64,000 nt of DNA. Source: Cellulomonas sp. PhB150 (lineage in GTDB: Bacteria > Actinomycetota > Actinomycetes > Actinomycetales > Cellulomonadaceae). Position numbers and translations under genes: made by a program. The notes below the pieces were generated by a model. The model saw nothing but the letters and a program-made list of their open reading frames with translations. It had not been told where the DNA came from and did no database searches. The stretch lies in assembly GCF_003755175.1 (NCBI RefSeq), contig NZ_RKHX01000002.1, positions 372,001 to 436,000 on the forward strand, read 5' to 3'. Positions 17,593 to 27,618 of the stretch are shown piece after piece (positions within the stretch are counted from its first letter, which is position 1; each line of letters opens with the position of its first letter).

Positions 17593-18881
17593 GCTTCGGG
17601 CCGTCCGAGGGTGCGCTGGACGTCTCGCGCTACGAGCTCGAGCTCGACTACCGGGTCGCCGGCAACCGGCTCGACGCGCGGGCGCGCGTGCACGGGACGG
17701 CGCGACGCCACCTCGACCGGTTCTCGCTCGACCTCGCGGGCCTGCGGGTCAGCCGCGTGCTGCTCGACGGCCGGCGGCCCGAGCGGTGGACCCACCGCGG
17801 GGGGCAGCTGACCATCCGGCCGGGCGGCGTGCTGGCGCCCGGCGCGCCGGTCGTCGTCGTGGTGCACTACACCGGCAACCCCCGGCCGATCCGGGGGCCC
17901 TGGGGCGAGGTCGGGTGGGAGGAGCTCACCGACGGCGTCATCGTCGCGGGGCAGCCCGACGGAGCGCCCTCGTGGTTCCCGTGCCAGGACCACCCGGCCG
18001 ACAAGGCGTCGTTCGGGATCGTCGTCACCACCGATGCGGGCTACGAGGTCGTGTGCAACGGGGTGCTGGTGTCCCGCACCGCGCGCTCGAGCCGCGTGCG
18101 CTGGGAGTTCGACCAGCCCGAGCCCACGGCGCCGTACCTCGCCACCGTGCAGATCGGCCGGTACCGGCGCTGGACGAGCGCGACGGCTCCGGTGCGGCAG
18201 GAGGCCGTCGTCCCCGCGCGGCTGCGTGCCGAGTTCGACCACGACTTCGCGCGGCAGCCGCAGATGATCGAGGTGTTCGAGGGCCTGTTCGGGCCGTACC
18301 CCTTCCGGGAGTACACGGTCGTCGTGACCGACGACGACCTCGAGATCCCGCTCGAGGCGCACGGGCTGTCCGTGTTCGGCGCCAACCACGTGGACGGCCA
18401 CCGGGGGACCGAGCGGCTCGTCGCGCACGAGCTCGCCCACCAGTGGTTCGGCAACAGCGTGACCGCCTCGAGCTGGCGGGACATCTGGCTGCACGAGGGG
18501 TTCGCCTGCTACGCCGAGTGGCTGTGGTCGCACGCGTCGGGCGGGCGGACGGCCGACGAGCAGGCGCGCACGGCCTTCACGCGGCTGGGCGGGCTGCCGC
18601 AGGACCTCGTCGTCGGGGACCCGGGGCCGGACCTGATGTTCGACGACCGTCTGTACAAGCGCGGGGCGCTGACCCTGCACGCGCTGCGCCGGACCGTGGG
18701 CGACGACGCGTTCTTCGACACCCTGCGCGCCTGGACGGCCCAGTTCCGGCACGGCAGCGTGAGCACGGCGCAGTTCGTCTCGCTCGCCTCGGGGATCGCC
18801 GGGCGGCCGCTCGACGAGCTGTTCGACGCGTGGCTCTACGCGGCGCCGCTGCCGACCATGCCGGCGGCCGTCACGGCGTGA
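17589..18881 (+). CDS. M1 family metallopeptidase
   Basis: 430-aa zinc aminopeptidase-like protein. HELAH (280-284) and Glu303 (WLHEGF) form the HExxH-x18-E zinc site. A beta-rich N-terminal domain precedes the catalytic part. The usual GAMEN substrate loop reads EAHGLSVFG, a family variation. It is shorter than PepN and lacks the large C-terminal helical domain. There is no signal peptide. It starts at ATG 17589 overlapping the synthetase stop, so the two are co-translated; in this setting it may process or degrade the synthetase product, which is inference. Confidence 0.87.
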   Translation: MSFGPSEGALDVSRYELELDYRVAGNRLDARARVHGTARRHLDRFSLDLAGLRVSRVLLDGRRPERWTHRGGQLTIRPGGVLAPGAPVVVVVHYTGNPRPIRGPWGEVGWEELTDGVIVAGQPDGAPSWFPCQDHPADKASFGIVVTTDAGYEVVCNGVLVSRTARSSRVRWEFDQPEPTAPYLATVQIGRYRRWTSATAPVRQEAVVPARLRAEFDHDFARQPQMIEVFEGLFGPYPFREYTVVVTDDDLEIPLEAHGLSVFGANHVDGHRGTERLVAHELAHQWFGNSVTASSWRDIWLHEGFACYAEWLWSHASGGRTADEQARTAFTRLGGLPQDLVVGDPGPDLMFDDRLYKRGALTLHALRRTVGDDAFFDTLRAWTAQFRHGSVSTAQFVSLASGIAGRPLDELFDAWLYAAPLPTMPAAVTA

Positions 18882-19431
18882 CCTCCCGGACGGCCACGAC
18901 CGCGCCGACCGGGACCGCCACCGCGCCGAGGTGCCCGGGCGGGTCCACGTCGTGCAGCTCGCAGCCGCCGATCCCGTGGGGTGCGTCGACGACCTGACCG
19001 TCGCGCAGCACGACACTGCGCGGGTCGACGGTCAGGCCGAGGCCGGACGCCTTGAGGACCGCCTCCTTGCGCACCCAGGCGCGCAGCCGCTCGTCGGTGG
19101 TCGCGACGTGCTCGCCTGGCGCCAGGGCCAGGTCGTCGAAGCCCGGCCAGAGCTCGTCGCGGCGTTGCTCCAGGTCGATGCCGACGGGGCCGACGGCCGA
19201 GACGGCGACCGCGACGACGCCCGTCCCGCGCGTGATCGAGACGTGCGCGCCCGTCGTCATGGGGGCGCCGTGCGCCGTGCTCCCGCAGGTCGGGCAGCGG
19301 CGGCCGACGACGACGTCCGCCGGGTCGACGCCCCGCACGTGGGCCACGGCGCGGCGGGCCAGCGCGGGGGCCTCGTCGGGCGCACCGGGTGCGTGACGGG
19401 TCCACCAGACCAGCACCCGCGGTTCGCTCAC
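18871..19431 (-). CDS. 4'-phosphopantetheinyl transferase (Sfp type)
   Basis: 186 aa. The magnesium site GIDLE (Asp86, Glu88) and WVRKEAVLKA (Lys122, Glu123) define the Sfp superfamily, which moves phosphopantetheine from CoA to a carrier serine. A CPTCGSTAHG segment (46-55) is common in actinobacterial members. It is convergent with the peptidase gene and overlaps its 3' end by 11 bp. The obvious partner is Ser528 of the adjacent synthetase. GTG start at 19431 with CAAGAT 6 nt upstream suggests leaderless expression. Confidence 0.9.
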   Translation of the reverse strand: MSEPRVLVWWTRHAPGAPDEAPALARRAVAHVRGVDPADVVVGRRCPTCGSTAHGAPMTTGAHVSITRGTGVVAVAVSAVGPVGIDLEQRRDELWPGFDDLALAPGEHVATTDERLRAWVRKEAVLKASGLGLTVDPRSVVLRDGQVVDAPHGIGGCELHDVDPPGHLGAVAVPVGAVVAVREVTP

Positions 19432-19542
19432 GCGGTCATCTTGCCGTGCGGCCCGCCCGGAACACGCCGGACCGGTCCCGGCGTTAGGGTCGCTGGAGGC
19501 AGCCCGGACGGGGCCGCCGACGATCGACGAGGGATGTGTGGC

Positions 19543-20559
19543 GTGTCAGGTGTGACGGCGGCCGGTCTGACGGTCGGCTATGCGGCAGCGCTCGAGCAGT
19601 TCCCGCCCATGGAGGCGGTCGAGCTCTCGGCGTACGCGGAGCAGCACGGGTTCTCGGGCGTCATGGCGGCCGACCACTACCAGCCGTGGGTGCCCGCGCA
19701 GGGCGAGGCGTCCTTCGTCTGGAACGTGCTCACCGCGCTCGGCGAGCGGACGTCCGGGGACATCGGTCCCGGGGTCACCGCCCCGACGTTCCGGTGGCAC
19801 CCGGCGATGGTCGCGCAGGCGTCGGCGACGCTGGCCGCGATGTACCCGGGGCGGCACTGGCTCGGGCTGGGCTCGGGCGAGGCGCTCAACGAGCACATCA
19901 CCGCGCAGTACTGGCCCGAGGCGCCCGAGCGCATCAACCGGATGTTCGAGGCCATCGACATCATCAAGAAGCTGTTCTCGGCCTCGCTCGCGGGCAAGGA
20001 CGTCAAGCACGCGGGCCAGTTCTACAAGCTCGAGTCGACCCGGCTCTGGACCATGCCCGAGGTCGCTCCCGAGATCCTCGTCGCGACCGCGGGGCCGGTG
20101 ACCGCCAAGCGGGCCGGGCGGCACGCGGACGGGCTCATCACGGTCGGGGCACCGCTGGAGAAGATCAGCGGGCTGTTCGGCAAGTTCGAGGAGGGCGCGC
20201 GCGAGGCCGGCAAGGACCCGTCGACGATGCCCAAGGTCCTCCAGGTGCACATGTCGTGGGCGCCGACGGACGAGGAGGCCATGGCGAACGCGATGCACCA
20301 GTGGCCCAACGGCGGCATGAAGTTCCCCAAGGGCGACATCCGCACACCGTTCGACTTCGAGCAGATGGCCAAGCTGGTGCGGCCCGAGGACTTCGAGGGA
20401 CGCATGGTCGTCTCCGCCGACCCGGACAAGCACCGCGCCGACCTGCAGAAGTACGTCGACCTCGGCTTCGACCGGATCTACCTGCACAACGTGGGTCGCA
20501 ACCAGCGCGAGTGGATCGAGACGTTCGGCGCCGAGGTGCTGCCGAAGCTGGTGCGATGA
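19543..20559 (+). CDS. F420-dependent luciferase-like oxidoreductase (FGD-like)
   Basis: 338-aa TIM-barrel enzyme of the luciferase-like family, close in layout to F420-dependent glucose-6-phosphate dehydrogenase ([51 protein letters not shown]). It should transfer hydride to or from the deazaflavin F420; the organic substrate is unknown. GTG 19543 is chosen because GAGGG lies 9 nt upstream; ATG 19534 is an alternative without a usable ribosome site. A TAGGGT box at about 19484-19489 may be the promoter. cofE overlaps its end, tying the cofactor-using enzyme to cofactor synthesis. Confidence 0.85.
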   Translation: MSGVTAAGLTVGYAAALEQFPPMEAVELSAYAEQHGFSGVMAADHYQPWVPAQGEASFVWNVLTALGERTSGDIGPGVTAPTFRWHPAMVAQASATLAAMYPGRHWLGLGSGEALNEHITAQYWPEAPERINRMFEAIDIIKKLFSASLAGKDVKHAGQFYKLESTRLWTMPEVAPEILVATAGPVTAKRAGRHADGLITVGAPLEKISGLFGKFEEGAREAGKDPSTMPKVLQVHMSWAPTDEEAMANAMHQWPNGGMKFPKGDIRTPFDFEQMAKLVRPEDFEGRMVVSADPDKHRADLQKYVDLGFDRIYLHNVGRNQREWIETFGAEVLPKLVR

Positions 20560-21323
20560 GCTTCGAGGTCTGGGCGCCCTCCGGGCTGGGGGAGATCACG
20601 GCGGGGGACGACCTCGTCGTTCTCCTGGCGGACCTCCTGCGGTCCGACGAGCACGGGCTGGAGGACGGGGACATCCTCGTCCTGACCAGCAAGGTCGTGT
20701 CCAAGGCCGAGGGGCGCTCGGTCTCGGCCGACGACCGGGAGCAGGCGATCACCGACGAGACCGTGCGCGTCGTCGCGACCCGTGAGCACCCCGGCGGCGT
20801 GACGCGCATCGTCGAGAACCGGCTGGGGCTCGTGATGGCCGCGGCGGGGGTCGACGCGAGCAACACGCCCGTCGGGACCGTGCTGCTGCTGCCCGTCGAC
20901 CCGGACGGGAGCGCCCGCGCACTGCGCGCCGGCCTCTCGGCGGAGTTCGGTGTGCGGATCGGCGTGATCGTCTCGGACACCGCGGGGCGGCCCTGGCGGC
21001 AGGGGGTCACCGACATCGCGATCGGGGCGGCCGGCGTCGTCGTGCTCGACGACCTGCGCGGGCAGCACGACTCGTTCGGGCGTCCGCTGGTGATGACGGT
21101 CGCCGCGGTGGCCGACGAGGTCACCGCCGCCGCCGAGCTCGTCAAGGGCAAGGCCGACGGCCGGCCGCTCGCCGTGGTGCGCGGGCTGTCTCACCTCGTG
21201 ACGGCGGACGACGGCCCGGGGGCCGCGGCGCTCGTCCGGCTCGGGCCGGAGGACATGTTCGCGCAGGGGAGCGCCGAGGCGTACGCGCAGGGCTGGAAGG
21301 ACGCGCTGGAGGGCAAGGCGTGA
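20556..21323 (+). CDS. cofE: coenzyme F420:L-glutamate ligase
   Basis: 255 aa, the size of stand-alone CofE (equivalent to the N-terminal half of mycobacterial FbiB). It adds gamma-linked glutamates to F420-0 using GTP. Typical segments are [51 protein letters not shown] and IAIGAAG. The nitroreductase-like half of FbiB is absent. ATG 20556 overlaps the previous stop and its own stop overlaps the next GTG, so it is the middle gene of a three-gene operon. Confidence 0.92.
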   Translation: MSFEVWAPSGLGEITAGDDLVVLLADLLRSDEHGLEDGDILVLTSKVVSKAEGRSVSADDREQAITDETVRVVATREHPGGVTRIVENRLGLVMAAAGVDASNTPVGTVLLLPVDPDGSARALRAGLSAEFGVRIGVIVSDTAGRPWRQGVTDIAIGAAGVVVLDDLRGQHDSFGRPLVMTVAAVADEVTAAAELVKGKADGRPLAVVRGLSHLVTADDGPGAAALVRLGPEDMFAQGSAEAYAQGWKDALEGKA

Positions 21324-22522
21324 GCTCGCGGCGGGCGCCGTGGGTGACGCTCGGGGTCGTCGTGACGCTGGGGGCTGCCGTGCTCGCCGTGTGGTTCGCG
21401 CGGCCCGCTGCTGCGCCGGAGGCCGCGCCCAAGCCGGTGCCGTCGTCGGCGACCCCCTCGCCCTCGCCCACGCCCAGCGCCACCCCGGACCCGTGGGACG
21501 GGTGGACCCTCGAGCAGCAGGTCGGCCAGGTGTTCATGGTCGGCGTGAACGTGGGCGACCCGAAGGCGGTGAGCACGTCCGCGATCCGCGACGACCACGT
21601 CGGCAACCTGTTCCTGCAGGGCCGCACGACGGCCGGAGCGGATGCCGTGCGCTCGTTGGTCGACTCGTTCACGGCCCTCGTCGGGCCGACGTCGACGCAC
21701 TCGACGCCGCTGCTCGTGGCGACCGACCAGGAGGGCGGCGAGGTCCAGGTGCTGCGCGGGCCCGGGTTCTCGACGATCCCGTCGGCGCTGGAGCAGGCGT
21801 CGCTGTCGCCCGCCGCCCTCCAGTCCCGGGCCGCGACCTGGGGGTCCGAGCTCGCGGCGGTCGGCGTCAACCTCGACCTCGCACCCGTGATGGACCTCGT
21901 CGACGGCGTGCCTGCCGACAACCCGCCGGTCGGCGCGCTGGACCGTTCCTACGGCTTCACCGCGGACTCGGTCACGACCCACGCGAACGCCTTCAGCGCG
22001 GGCCTCTCGTCGGCCGGCGTCGGCGTCTCGATCAAGCACTTCCCGGGGCTCGGGCGGGTCACGGCCAACACGGACGACACCGCGGGCGTCACCGACTCGG
22101 TGACCACGCGCGACGACGCCTCGGTGGGGGTGTTCCGGGCCGGCATCGCCGCCGACCCGATGTCGGTGATGGTCTCGACCGCGATCTACAGCCGCATCGA
22201 CCCGGACAACCCCGCGGCGTTCTCGTCGACCGTGGTGACCGGGATGCTGCGTGGCGACCTCGGCTACGACGGGCTCGTCGTGACCGACGACCTGTCGGGC
22301 GCGACGCAGGTCGTGGCGTGGGAGCCGGGCGAGCGGGCCGTGCTCGCGCTGCAGGCCGGCGTGGACCTGGTGCTGGTGTCGAAGGACCCGACGGTCGCCC
22401 ACGAGATGGTGACCGCCGTGCTCGACCGCGCGCGGAGCGACCCGGCGTTCGCCGCGCAGGTGCGGGCGGCCGCCCAGCGCGTGCTCGTCGCGAAGGGCGA
22501 GTGGCTCAGCCCTGCGCCGTGA
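21320..22522 (+). CDS. GH3 glycosidase, LpqI/NagZ-like exported protein
   Basis: 400-aa family 3 glycoside hydrolase. An N-terminal hydrophobic segment ([19 protein letters not shown]) and a Pro/Ser linker point to export as a membrane-anchored protein; there is no lipobox cysteine. KHFPGLG begins at Lys239 and the nucleophile is Asp323 in VTDDLSG. The NagZ HGDTxxDSH loop is replaced by [11 protein letters not shown], as I recall for mycobacterial LpqI. The likely job is removing N-acetylglucosamine from cell-wall fragments. GTG 21320 overlaps the cofE stop; there is no known functional link with F420. Confidence 0.82.
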   Translation: MSSRRAPWVTLGVVVTLGAAVLAVWFARPAAAPEAAPKPVPSSATPSPSPTPSATPDPWDGWTLEQQVGQVFMVGVNVGDPKAVSTSAIRDDHVGNLFLQGRTTAGADAVRSLVDSFTALVGPTSTHSTPLLVATDQEGGEVQVLRGPGFSTIPSALEQASLSPAALQSRAATWGSELAAVGVNLDLAPVMDLVDGVPADNPPVGALDRSYGFTADSVTTHANAFSAGLSSAGVGVSIKHFPGLGRVTANTDDTAGVTDSVTTRDDASVGVFRAGIAADPMSVMVSTAIYSRIDPDNPAAFSSTVVTGMLRGDLGYDGLVVTDDLSGATQVVAWEPGERAVLALQAGVDLVLVSKDPTVAHEMVTAVLDRARSDPAFAAQVRAAAQRVLVAKGEWLSPAP

Positions 22523-22877
22523 TCTGCGCCGACTGGCCCGTCGCGCCGGGCTCGCCGGCGGGGATCGGCTCGACGATCACGGCCGTGCCGTAGGCGCAGA
22601 CCTCGGAGAAGTTGCCGATCGCGTCGGTGTCGAACCGCATCGCGACGATGGCGTTCGCGCCGCGCGCCTCGGCGTCGGTGACCATGCGGTGCATCACGTC
22701 GTGGCGGCTCTGCGTCACGATCTTCGTGTACTCCGGGATCTCGCCGCCGCCGATGGCCCGGAAGCTCGCGGTGATGCCCGAGCCGATGTTGGTCGAGCGC
22801 ACCGTGATCCCCATGACCTCCCCGAGGACGGCTTGGATGCGGTAGCCGGGCAGGTCGTTCGTCGTCACCACGATCAT
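22506..22877 (-). CDS. YbjQ/UPF0145 family protein
   Basis: 123-aa protein with the family pattern MIVVTTNDLPGYRIQAVLGEV, GITVRS, then MVTDAEARGANAIVAMRFDTD and a C-terminal CAYGTAVIV strand. Members form pentameric barrels; their role is unknown. The 3' end overlaps the convergent GH3 gene by 17 bp. A CACGAT box 7 nt before the ATG may give a leaderless mRNA. Confidence 0.85.
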   Translation of the reverse strand: MIVVTTNDLPGYRIQAVLGEVMGITVRSTNIGSGITASFRAIGGGEIPEYTKIVTQSRHDVMHRMVTDAEARGANAIVAMRFDTDAIGNFSEVCAYGTAVIVEPIPAGEPGATGQSAQITAQG

Positions 22878-22894
22878 GGGTGCGATCGTGCCAT

Positions 22895-23458
22895 CTACTG
22901 GGCCTTCGCCGCGGCCTTCTTCGCCTGCTTGAACTCGCGGACCTTCTGCAGGGACGCCTCGTCGACCACGTCGGCGACCGAGCGGTACCCCTCGAGCGCG
23001 TAGTCACCCGCCGCGGCTTCCCAGCCGTCCGGCCGGACGCCGAGCTGCTTGGCGAGCAGCGCGACGAAGATCTGCGACTTCTGCTTGCCGAACCCCGGCA
23101 GGGCCTGGAGGCGGTTCAGCAGGTCCTTGCCCGACGTCGCCTCGGTCCACAGCCGGGTGGTGTCGCCGTCGTAGTCGTCGCGGATGATCCGGGCGAGCTC
23201 CTGCAGCCTCGCGGCCATCGCCGCCGGGTAGCGGTGGATCGCCGGGGGAGTGCTGCACAGCGCGGTGAACTCCTCGGGGTTCGCCGCCGCGATCTCCCGC
23301 GGGTCCAGGTTCCCGAACCGCGTGAGGACCTTCCACGGCCCGCGGAACGCGTGCTCCATGCCGTACTGCTGGTCGAGGAGCATCCCGACGAGCGGCGCGA
23401 ACGGCTGCTCGTCGAGAACCTTGTCAGCAGCCGCGTCGTTGGCGATCCCGAAGCCCAT
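22895..23458 (-). CDS. HhH-GPD family protein (putative base-excision repair)
   Basis: 187 aa. The helix-hairpin-helix signature LPGFGKQKSQIF (about 118-129) sits where endonuclease III-type glycosylases bind DNA, and the N-terminus has LVGMLLDQQYGMEHAFRGP, typical of this actinobacterial branch. No 4Fe-4S cysteines are present. The usual catalytic Lys/Asp pair cannot be placed with certainty, so glycosylase activity is unproven. Start ATG 23458 (MGFGIANDAA) gives the normal family length. It is divergent from cofC with a 43-bp gap. Confidence 0.8.
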   Translation of the reverse strand: MGFGIANDAAADKVLDEQPFAPLVGMLLDQQYGMEHAFRGPWKVLTRFGNLDPREIAAANPEEFTALCSTPPAIHRYPAAMAARLQELARIIRDDYDGDTTRLWTEATSGKDLLNRLQALPGFGKQKSQIFVALLAKQLGVRPDGWEAAAGDYALEGYRSVADVVDEASLQKVREFKQAKKAAAKAQ

Positions 23459-23501
23459 GGGGCCATCGTCGCACGTTCGGATCTGAGTGAGAATTGGTGT
23501 C

Positions 23502-24209
23502 GTGACCTCGGGATCTGCTGCTGCGCGCTGGGTCGTCGTCGTGCCCGTCAAGGTGGCGACCGCCGGGAAGACGCGGCTGTCCGGGGTGCTCGACGACCGG
23601 GTGCGCGCAGCGCTCGTGCGGGCGATGGCGCTCGACACCGTGGATGCCGCGCTCGCGGCCTCGCGGGTGGGGCACGTCCTCGTCGTGACCGCGGATCCCG
23701 AGCTGCGGGCGGCGGCGGGCCGGTTCGGGGTTGTGGACGAGCCGGGCCTGGGTGGTGAGGGTCCGCGCGCTCCTGCGGCGTCGCCCGACTCTGGTCGTGC
23801 CGCGTCGGCTGTCTCGCCGCTGGATGCGGCGGTCCTGGCGGGCGTGGCCGCAGCCCGGTCCCGTGTCCCGGGGGCGGCCGTGGCGATGCTCCTGGGCGAC
23901 CTGCCCGCCCTGCGGCCGGACGACCTCGATGCGGCACTCGACCTGGCCGCCGCGGTGCCGCTCGGCTACGTCGCCGACGCCGAGGGGACGGGGACGACGA
24001 TGCTCACAGCCGCTCGCGGCGAGACCCCACAGCCGCGCTTCGGGGCCGGTTCCGCGGCTGCGCACGGGTCCGTCGGCCACGTCCCGCTCGCGGTACCTGG
24101 GTCATCGAGTCTGCGCCGGGACGTCGACCTGCCGGCCGATCTCGAGGAGATCGCGCGGCTCGAGCTCGGGGTGCGGACGGCTGCCCTGCTCGCTCGGCTG
24201 CGCGGCTGA
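23502..24209 (+). CDS. cofC: 2-phospho-L-lactate (or phosphoenolpyruvate) guanylyltransferase
   Basis: 235-aa nucleotidyltransferase of the CofC/FbiD type, which makes the GDP-activated three-carbon donor used by CofD in F420 synthesis. Evidence: WVVVVPVKVATAGKTRLS near the start, LVVTADPEL, AMLLGDLPALRPDDL and the C-terminal DVDLPADLEEIARLEL. GTG 23502 is preferred because GAGAAT at 23489-23494 is 7 nt upstream (leaderless) and the protein then begins about ten residues before the nucleotide-binding strand. GTG 23487 is the longer alternative. A Gly/Ala/Ser-rich insert near residues 85-105 (EGPRAPAASPDSGRAAS) looks unstructured. Confidence 0.87.
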   Translation: MTSGSAAARWVVVVPVKVATAGKTRLSGVLDDRVRAALVRAMALDTVDAALAASRVGHVLVVTADPELRAAAGRFGVVDEPGLGGEGPRAPAASPDSGRAASAVSPLDAAVLAGVAAARSRVPGAAVAMLLGDLPALRPDDLDAALDLAAAVPLGYVADAEGTGTTMLTAARGETPQPRFGAGSAAAHGSVGHVPLAVPGSSSLRRDVDLPADLEEIARLELGVRTAALLARLRG

Positions 24210-24291
24210 GGTTGTCCACAGGAGCCCGGCTTGATGTCAGTGGTCGGTCGTACAGTTGTTCGAGTCAGGTTCGGGCGGCTGGGGAGGGTCG

Positions 24292-25728
24292 ATGGGCAAG
24301 CCGGGTGGGTTCGTGTCGTCCAGTCGTGACGCGCTGGCCGGTGGTTCGCTGCCTGCGGTGACACCTGACCCGATCGTGCTGCCGGCTGAGGCCTATGAGG
24401 CCTCGCCTGCCGGGCTGGTCCCGACGTTCCCCGTGCGCGCCACGTTGACGCAGGTCGCGGGGTTGTTGGAGTCGCTGGACGTGGCGGATCTGAGTACCGC
24501 GGAGCTGGTCGAGGTGGTGGCGGGTTGGCAGCAGGCCGCCGCGATCGTCGCTGCGCACCAGGCGCGCGCGGTCCAGGAGGTGCTGACGCGGCGGACCCCG
24601 TTGGGGGACTTCGCGACCGACGAGCTCGCGTGCGCGATGGTCACGACGAAAGCCGCGGTCGACGTCCTGGCCGGCCGTGCGTCTGGTATCGCCGCTCATC
24701 CGTGCCTGTCCGATGCACTGCTGGCCGGGACGGTCGACGTCCGCAAGGTCGACATCATCCTCGACGGCACCCTCGCGCTGGGGCTGTGCGAGGCGCGGGA
24801 CCGGTTGATCGTGGAGGCCACCGAGGTCGCCCGCGGGCTGACCCCGACGCAGCTGGTGCGCTGGTTGCGTCGCCGGGTCCTGCTGATCGACCCCGACGTG
24901 GCCCGCAAGCGTTGCGAGGCCGCCCGCGAAGATCGCGGGGTGGAGCTGCAGTGGGCGAACGACTCGATGGCGCGGCTGATCGCGTTCCTGCCCGCCGAGG
25001 ACGCCGTGGCGGCGTTCACCGTGATCGACGCCCTGGCCGGGAGCTCGGACGACACCAGTGCGGACCGGAACATCCACCAACGCCGCGCGGATGCGTTCAG
25101 CGACCTGTTCAGCGACATCCTCGACGACCAGGTCACCCCCGGTGGTCGCCCGGTCCCGCAGCGCCACGGGCAGCGCGCGACGTTGCACGTGACCGCCGCC
25201 GCGACGACCCTGCTGGGTCTGGACGAGCTGCCCGGTGAGCTCGACGGGTACGGGCCGATCCCGGCGTTCTTGGCCCGTGAGCTGTCGAAGGACGCAACCT
25301 GGCGGCGGATCTTCACCGACCCCGCCACCGGCACCTACCTCGGCGCCGGCGCCCGCACCTACCGGCCCGGGGCGGACCTGTCCCGCTCGGTGCGGACCCG
25401 GGACGTGACCTGCACCTACCCCGGCTGCCGCCAACCCGCCATCAGGTCAGAACTCGACCACGTCGTGCCGTTCGACAAGACCCGGCCGGCGGAGGAGCAG
25501 ACGACCGAGGCGAACCTGCACGCCCTGTGCAAACGTCACCACCAGGCCAAGACGAAGAAGATCTGGAACGTCCGCCGCGACAAAGCCACCGGCAACACCG
25601 AATGGACCAGCCCCCTGGGGATCACGTACTACCGATCACCCATCCCGGTCCACATCAGCCCCAAGCTCTTCGAGCGTGCGAGTCGGCCACGCCCCGCACC
25701 CGACTACGACGGCGACCCACCCTTCTAG
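24292..25728 (+). CDS. DUF222 / HNH endonuclease family protein (13E12-like)
   Basis: 478 aa. The long N-terminal DUF222 region (LESLDVADLSTAELVEVVAGWQ) is followed by a C-terminal HNH domain with CTYPGC, LDHVVPF and NLHALCKRHHQAKT, which supplies zinc cysteines and metal-binding histidines. The family is present in many copies in actinobacteria (the 13E12 repeats of M. tuberculosis); its role is unknown and may involve mobile DNA. Start ATG 24292 follows GGGAGGG; TACAGT at 24251-24256 is a likely -10. Base composition is milder than in the neighbours and T-ending codons are more frequent. No inverted repeats or target duplication were seen around it. Confidence 0.85.
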   Translation: MGKPGGFVSSSRDALAGGSLPAVTPDPIVLPAEAYEASPAGLVPTFPVRATLTQVAGLLESLDVADLSTAELVEVVAGWQQAAAIVAAHQARAVQEVLTRRTPLGDFATDELACAMVTTKAAVDVLAGRASGIAAHPCLSDALLAGTVDVRKVDIILDGTLALGLCEARDRLIVEATEVARGLTPTQLVRWLRRRVLLIDPDVARKRCEAAREDRGVELQWANDSMARLIAFLPAEDAVAAFTVIDALAGSSDDTSADRNIHQRRADAFSDLFSDILDDQVTPGGRPVPQRHGQRATLHVTAAATTLLGLDELPGELDGYGPIPAFLARELSKDATWRRIFTDPATGTYLGAGARTYRPGADLSRSVRTRDVTCTYPGCRQPAIRSELDHVVPFDKTRPAEEQTTEANLHALCKRHHQAKTKKIWNVRRDKATGNTEWTSPLGITYYRSPIPVHISPKLFERASRPRPAPDYDGDPPF

Positions 25729-25794
25729 GCCTCCGTGCCACCGCGCGCCTCTCGGCTCCATCCCCTCGCACCTCACCTCGGTGTCGCTGTGCTG

Positions 25795-25858
25795 CGCCCG
25801 ATGGTCATGGCGCCCGACGGTCGTGGTGCCCGACCGTTGTGGTGCTCCACCATCGTGC
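25795..25858. repeat. 16-bp tandem imperfect repeats between convergent genes
   Basis: Units CGCCCGATGGTCATGG, CGCCCGACGGTCGTGG and TGCCCGACCGTTGTGG follow head to tail (25795-25842). A weaker fourth copy begins at 25843. They fill the gap between the HNH gene and cofD, and no protein is predicted from them. Confidence 0.6.
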
Positions 25859-25879
25859 GGCTCGACTACGGCGCCGCTA

Positions 25880-26832
25880 CTACGGTCGTGCGCCAGCCAG
25901 GTCGAGCGCGGCGGCGGCGATGCGGGCGGCCGCGGGGACGTCGACCATCAAGGTGTCGGTCGCCGAGCTCGTCCAACCCATCGCGCGGAGCGGGTCGACG
26001 ACGGCGTCGTCGGCGGTGTCGACGAGCCAGGCGTCGAGGATGCCGCCGTCGGCACGCAGGCCGTAGTGCTCGGCCACCGCCCGCGCGCTGGTCTCGACGC
26101 CGATCGCGTCGAGGCAGGCGTCGGCCATCCCGCGCACGGGTGCGCCGCCGACGATCGGGCTCACGCCCACCACCGGCCCCGCGCAGGAGCGGAGCGCGTC
26201 CCCGACGCCGGGCAGAGACAGGATCGTGCCGATCGACACCACGGGGTTGGACGGCGGCAGGACGATGACGTCGGCCTCGGCGAGAGCGGCAAGCACCCCG
26301 GGTGCCGCGGTGGCGCCCTCGAGCCCGACCTGCACGAAGCCCTGGGCGGGGACGGCTGCCCGATGCCGCACCCACCACTCCTCGAAGTGGATCAGCCCGT
26401 CGGCGGTGACCACGTGCGTCTCCACCTCCTGGTCGGTCGCAGGCAGGAGGCGCACCCCCGGTTGCCACCGCTCGCACAGTCGCGCCGTCACCTCGGACAG
26501 CGGCGACCCGGCACGGAGCAGCTCGGTCCGCGCCAGGTGCGTCGCGAGGTCGAGGTCTCCGAGCGTGAACCACTCCCACCCCAGCCCGTAGGCGGCGAGG
26601 TCGTCGCTCGTACGGCGGGACTCGTCGCGTCGGCCCCAGCCCTGCTCCTCGTGCACGCCGCCGCCGAGCGTGTACATGAGCGTGTCGAGGTCGGGGCACA
26701 CGCGGACGCCGTGCAGCCACATGTCGTCACCGGTGTTGGCGATGACGGTGACGTCCGCCGACGAGCCGAGGTGGGCGAGCAGGCCGCGCGTGAAGCGTGC
26801 GCCGCCGACCCCGCCCGAGAGCACGGTGATCT

Positions 26833-26836
<4 letters not shown>
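25880..26836 (-). CDS. cofD: 2-phospho-L-lactate transferase (F420-0 synthesis)
   Basis: 318-aa CofD/FbiA enzyme that joins the GDP-activated three-carbon unit to the deazaflavin Fo. Hallmarks are LSGGVGGARFTRGL (6-19), VIANTGDDMWLHGVRVCPD, YTLGGG and VLPPSNPVVSIGTIL. ATG 26836 overlaps the stop of the upstream ABC ATPase by 4 bp, so cofD is the last gene of a four-gene transport operon. With cofC and cofE in the same window, most of the late F420 pathway is here; Fo synthase is not. Confidence 0.95.
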
Positions 26837-27608
<772 letters not shown>

Positions 27609-27618
<10 letters not shown>

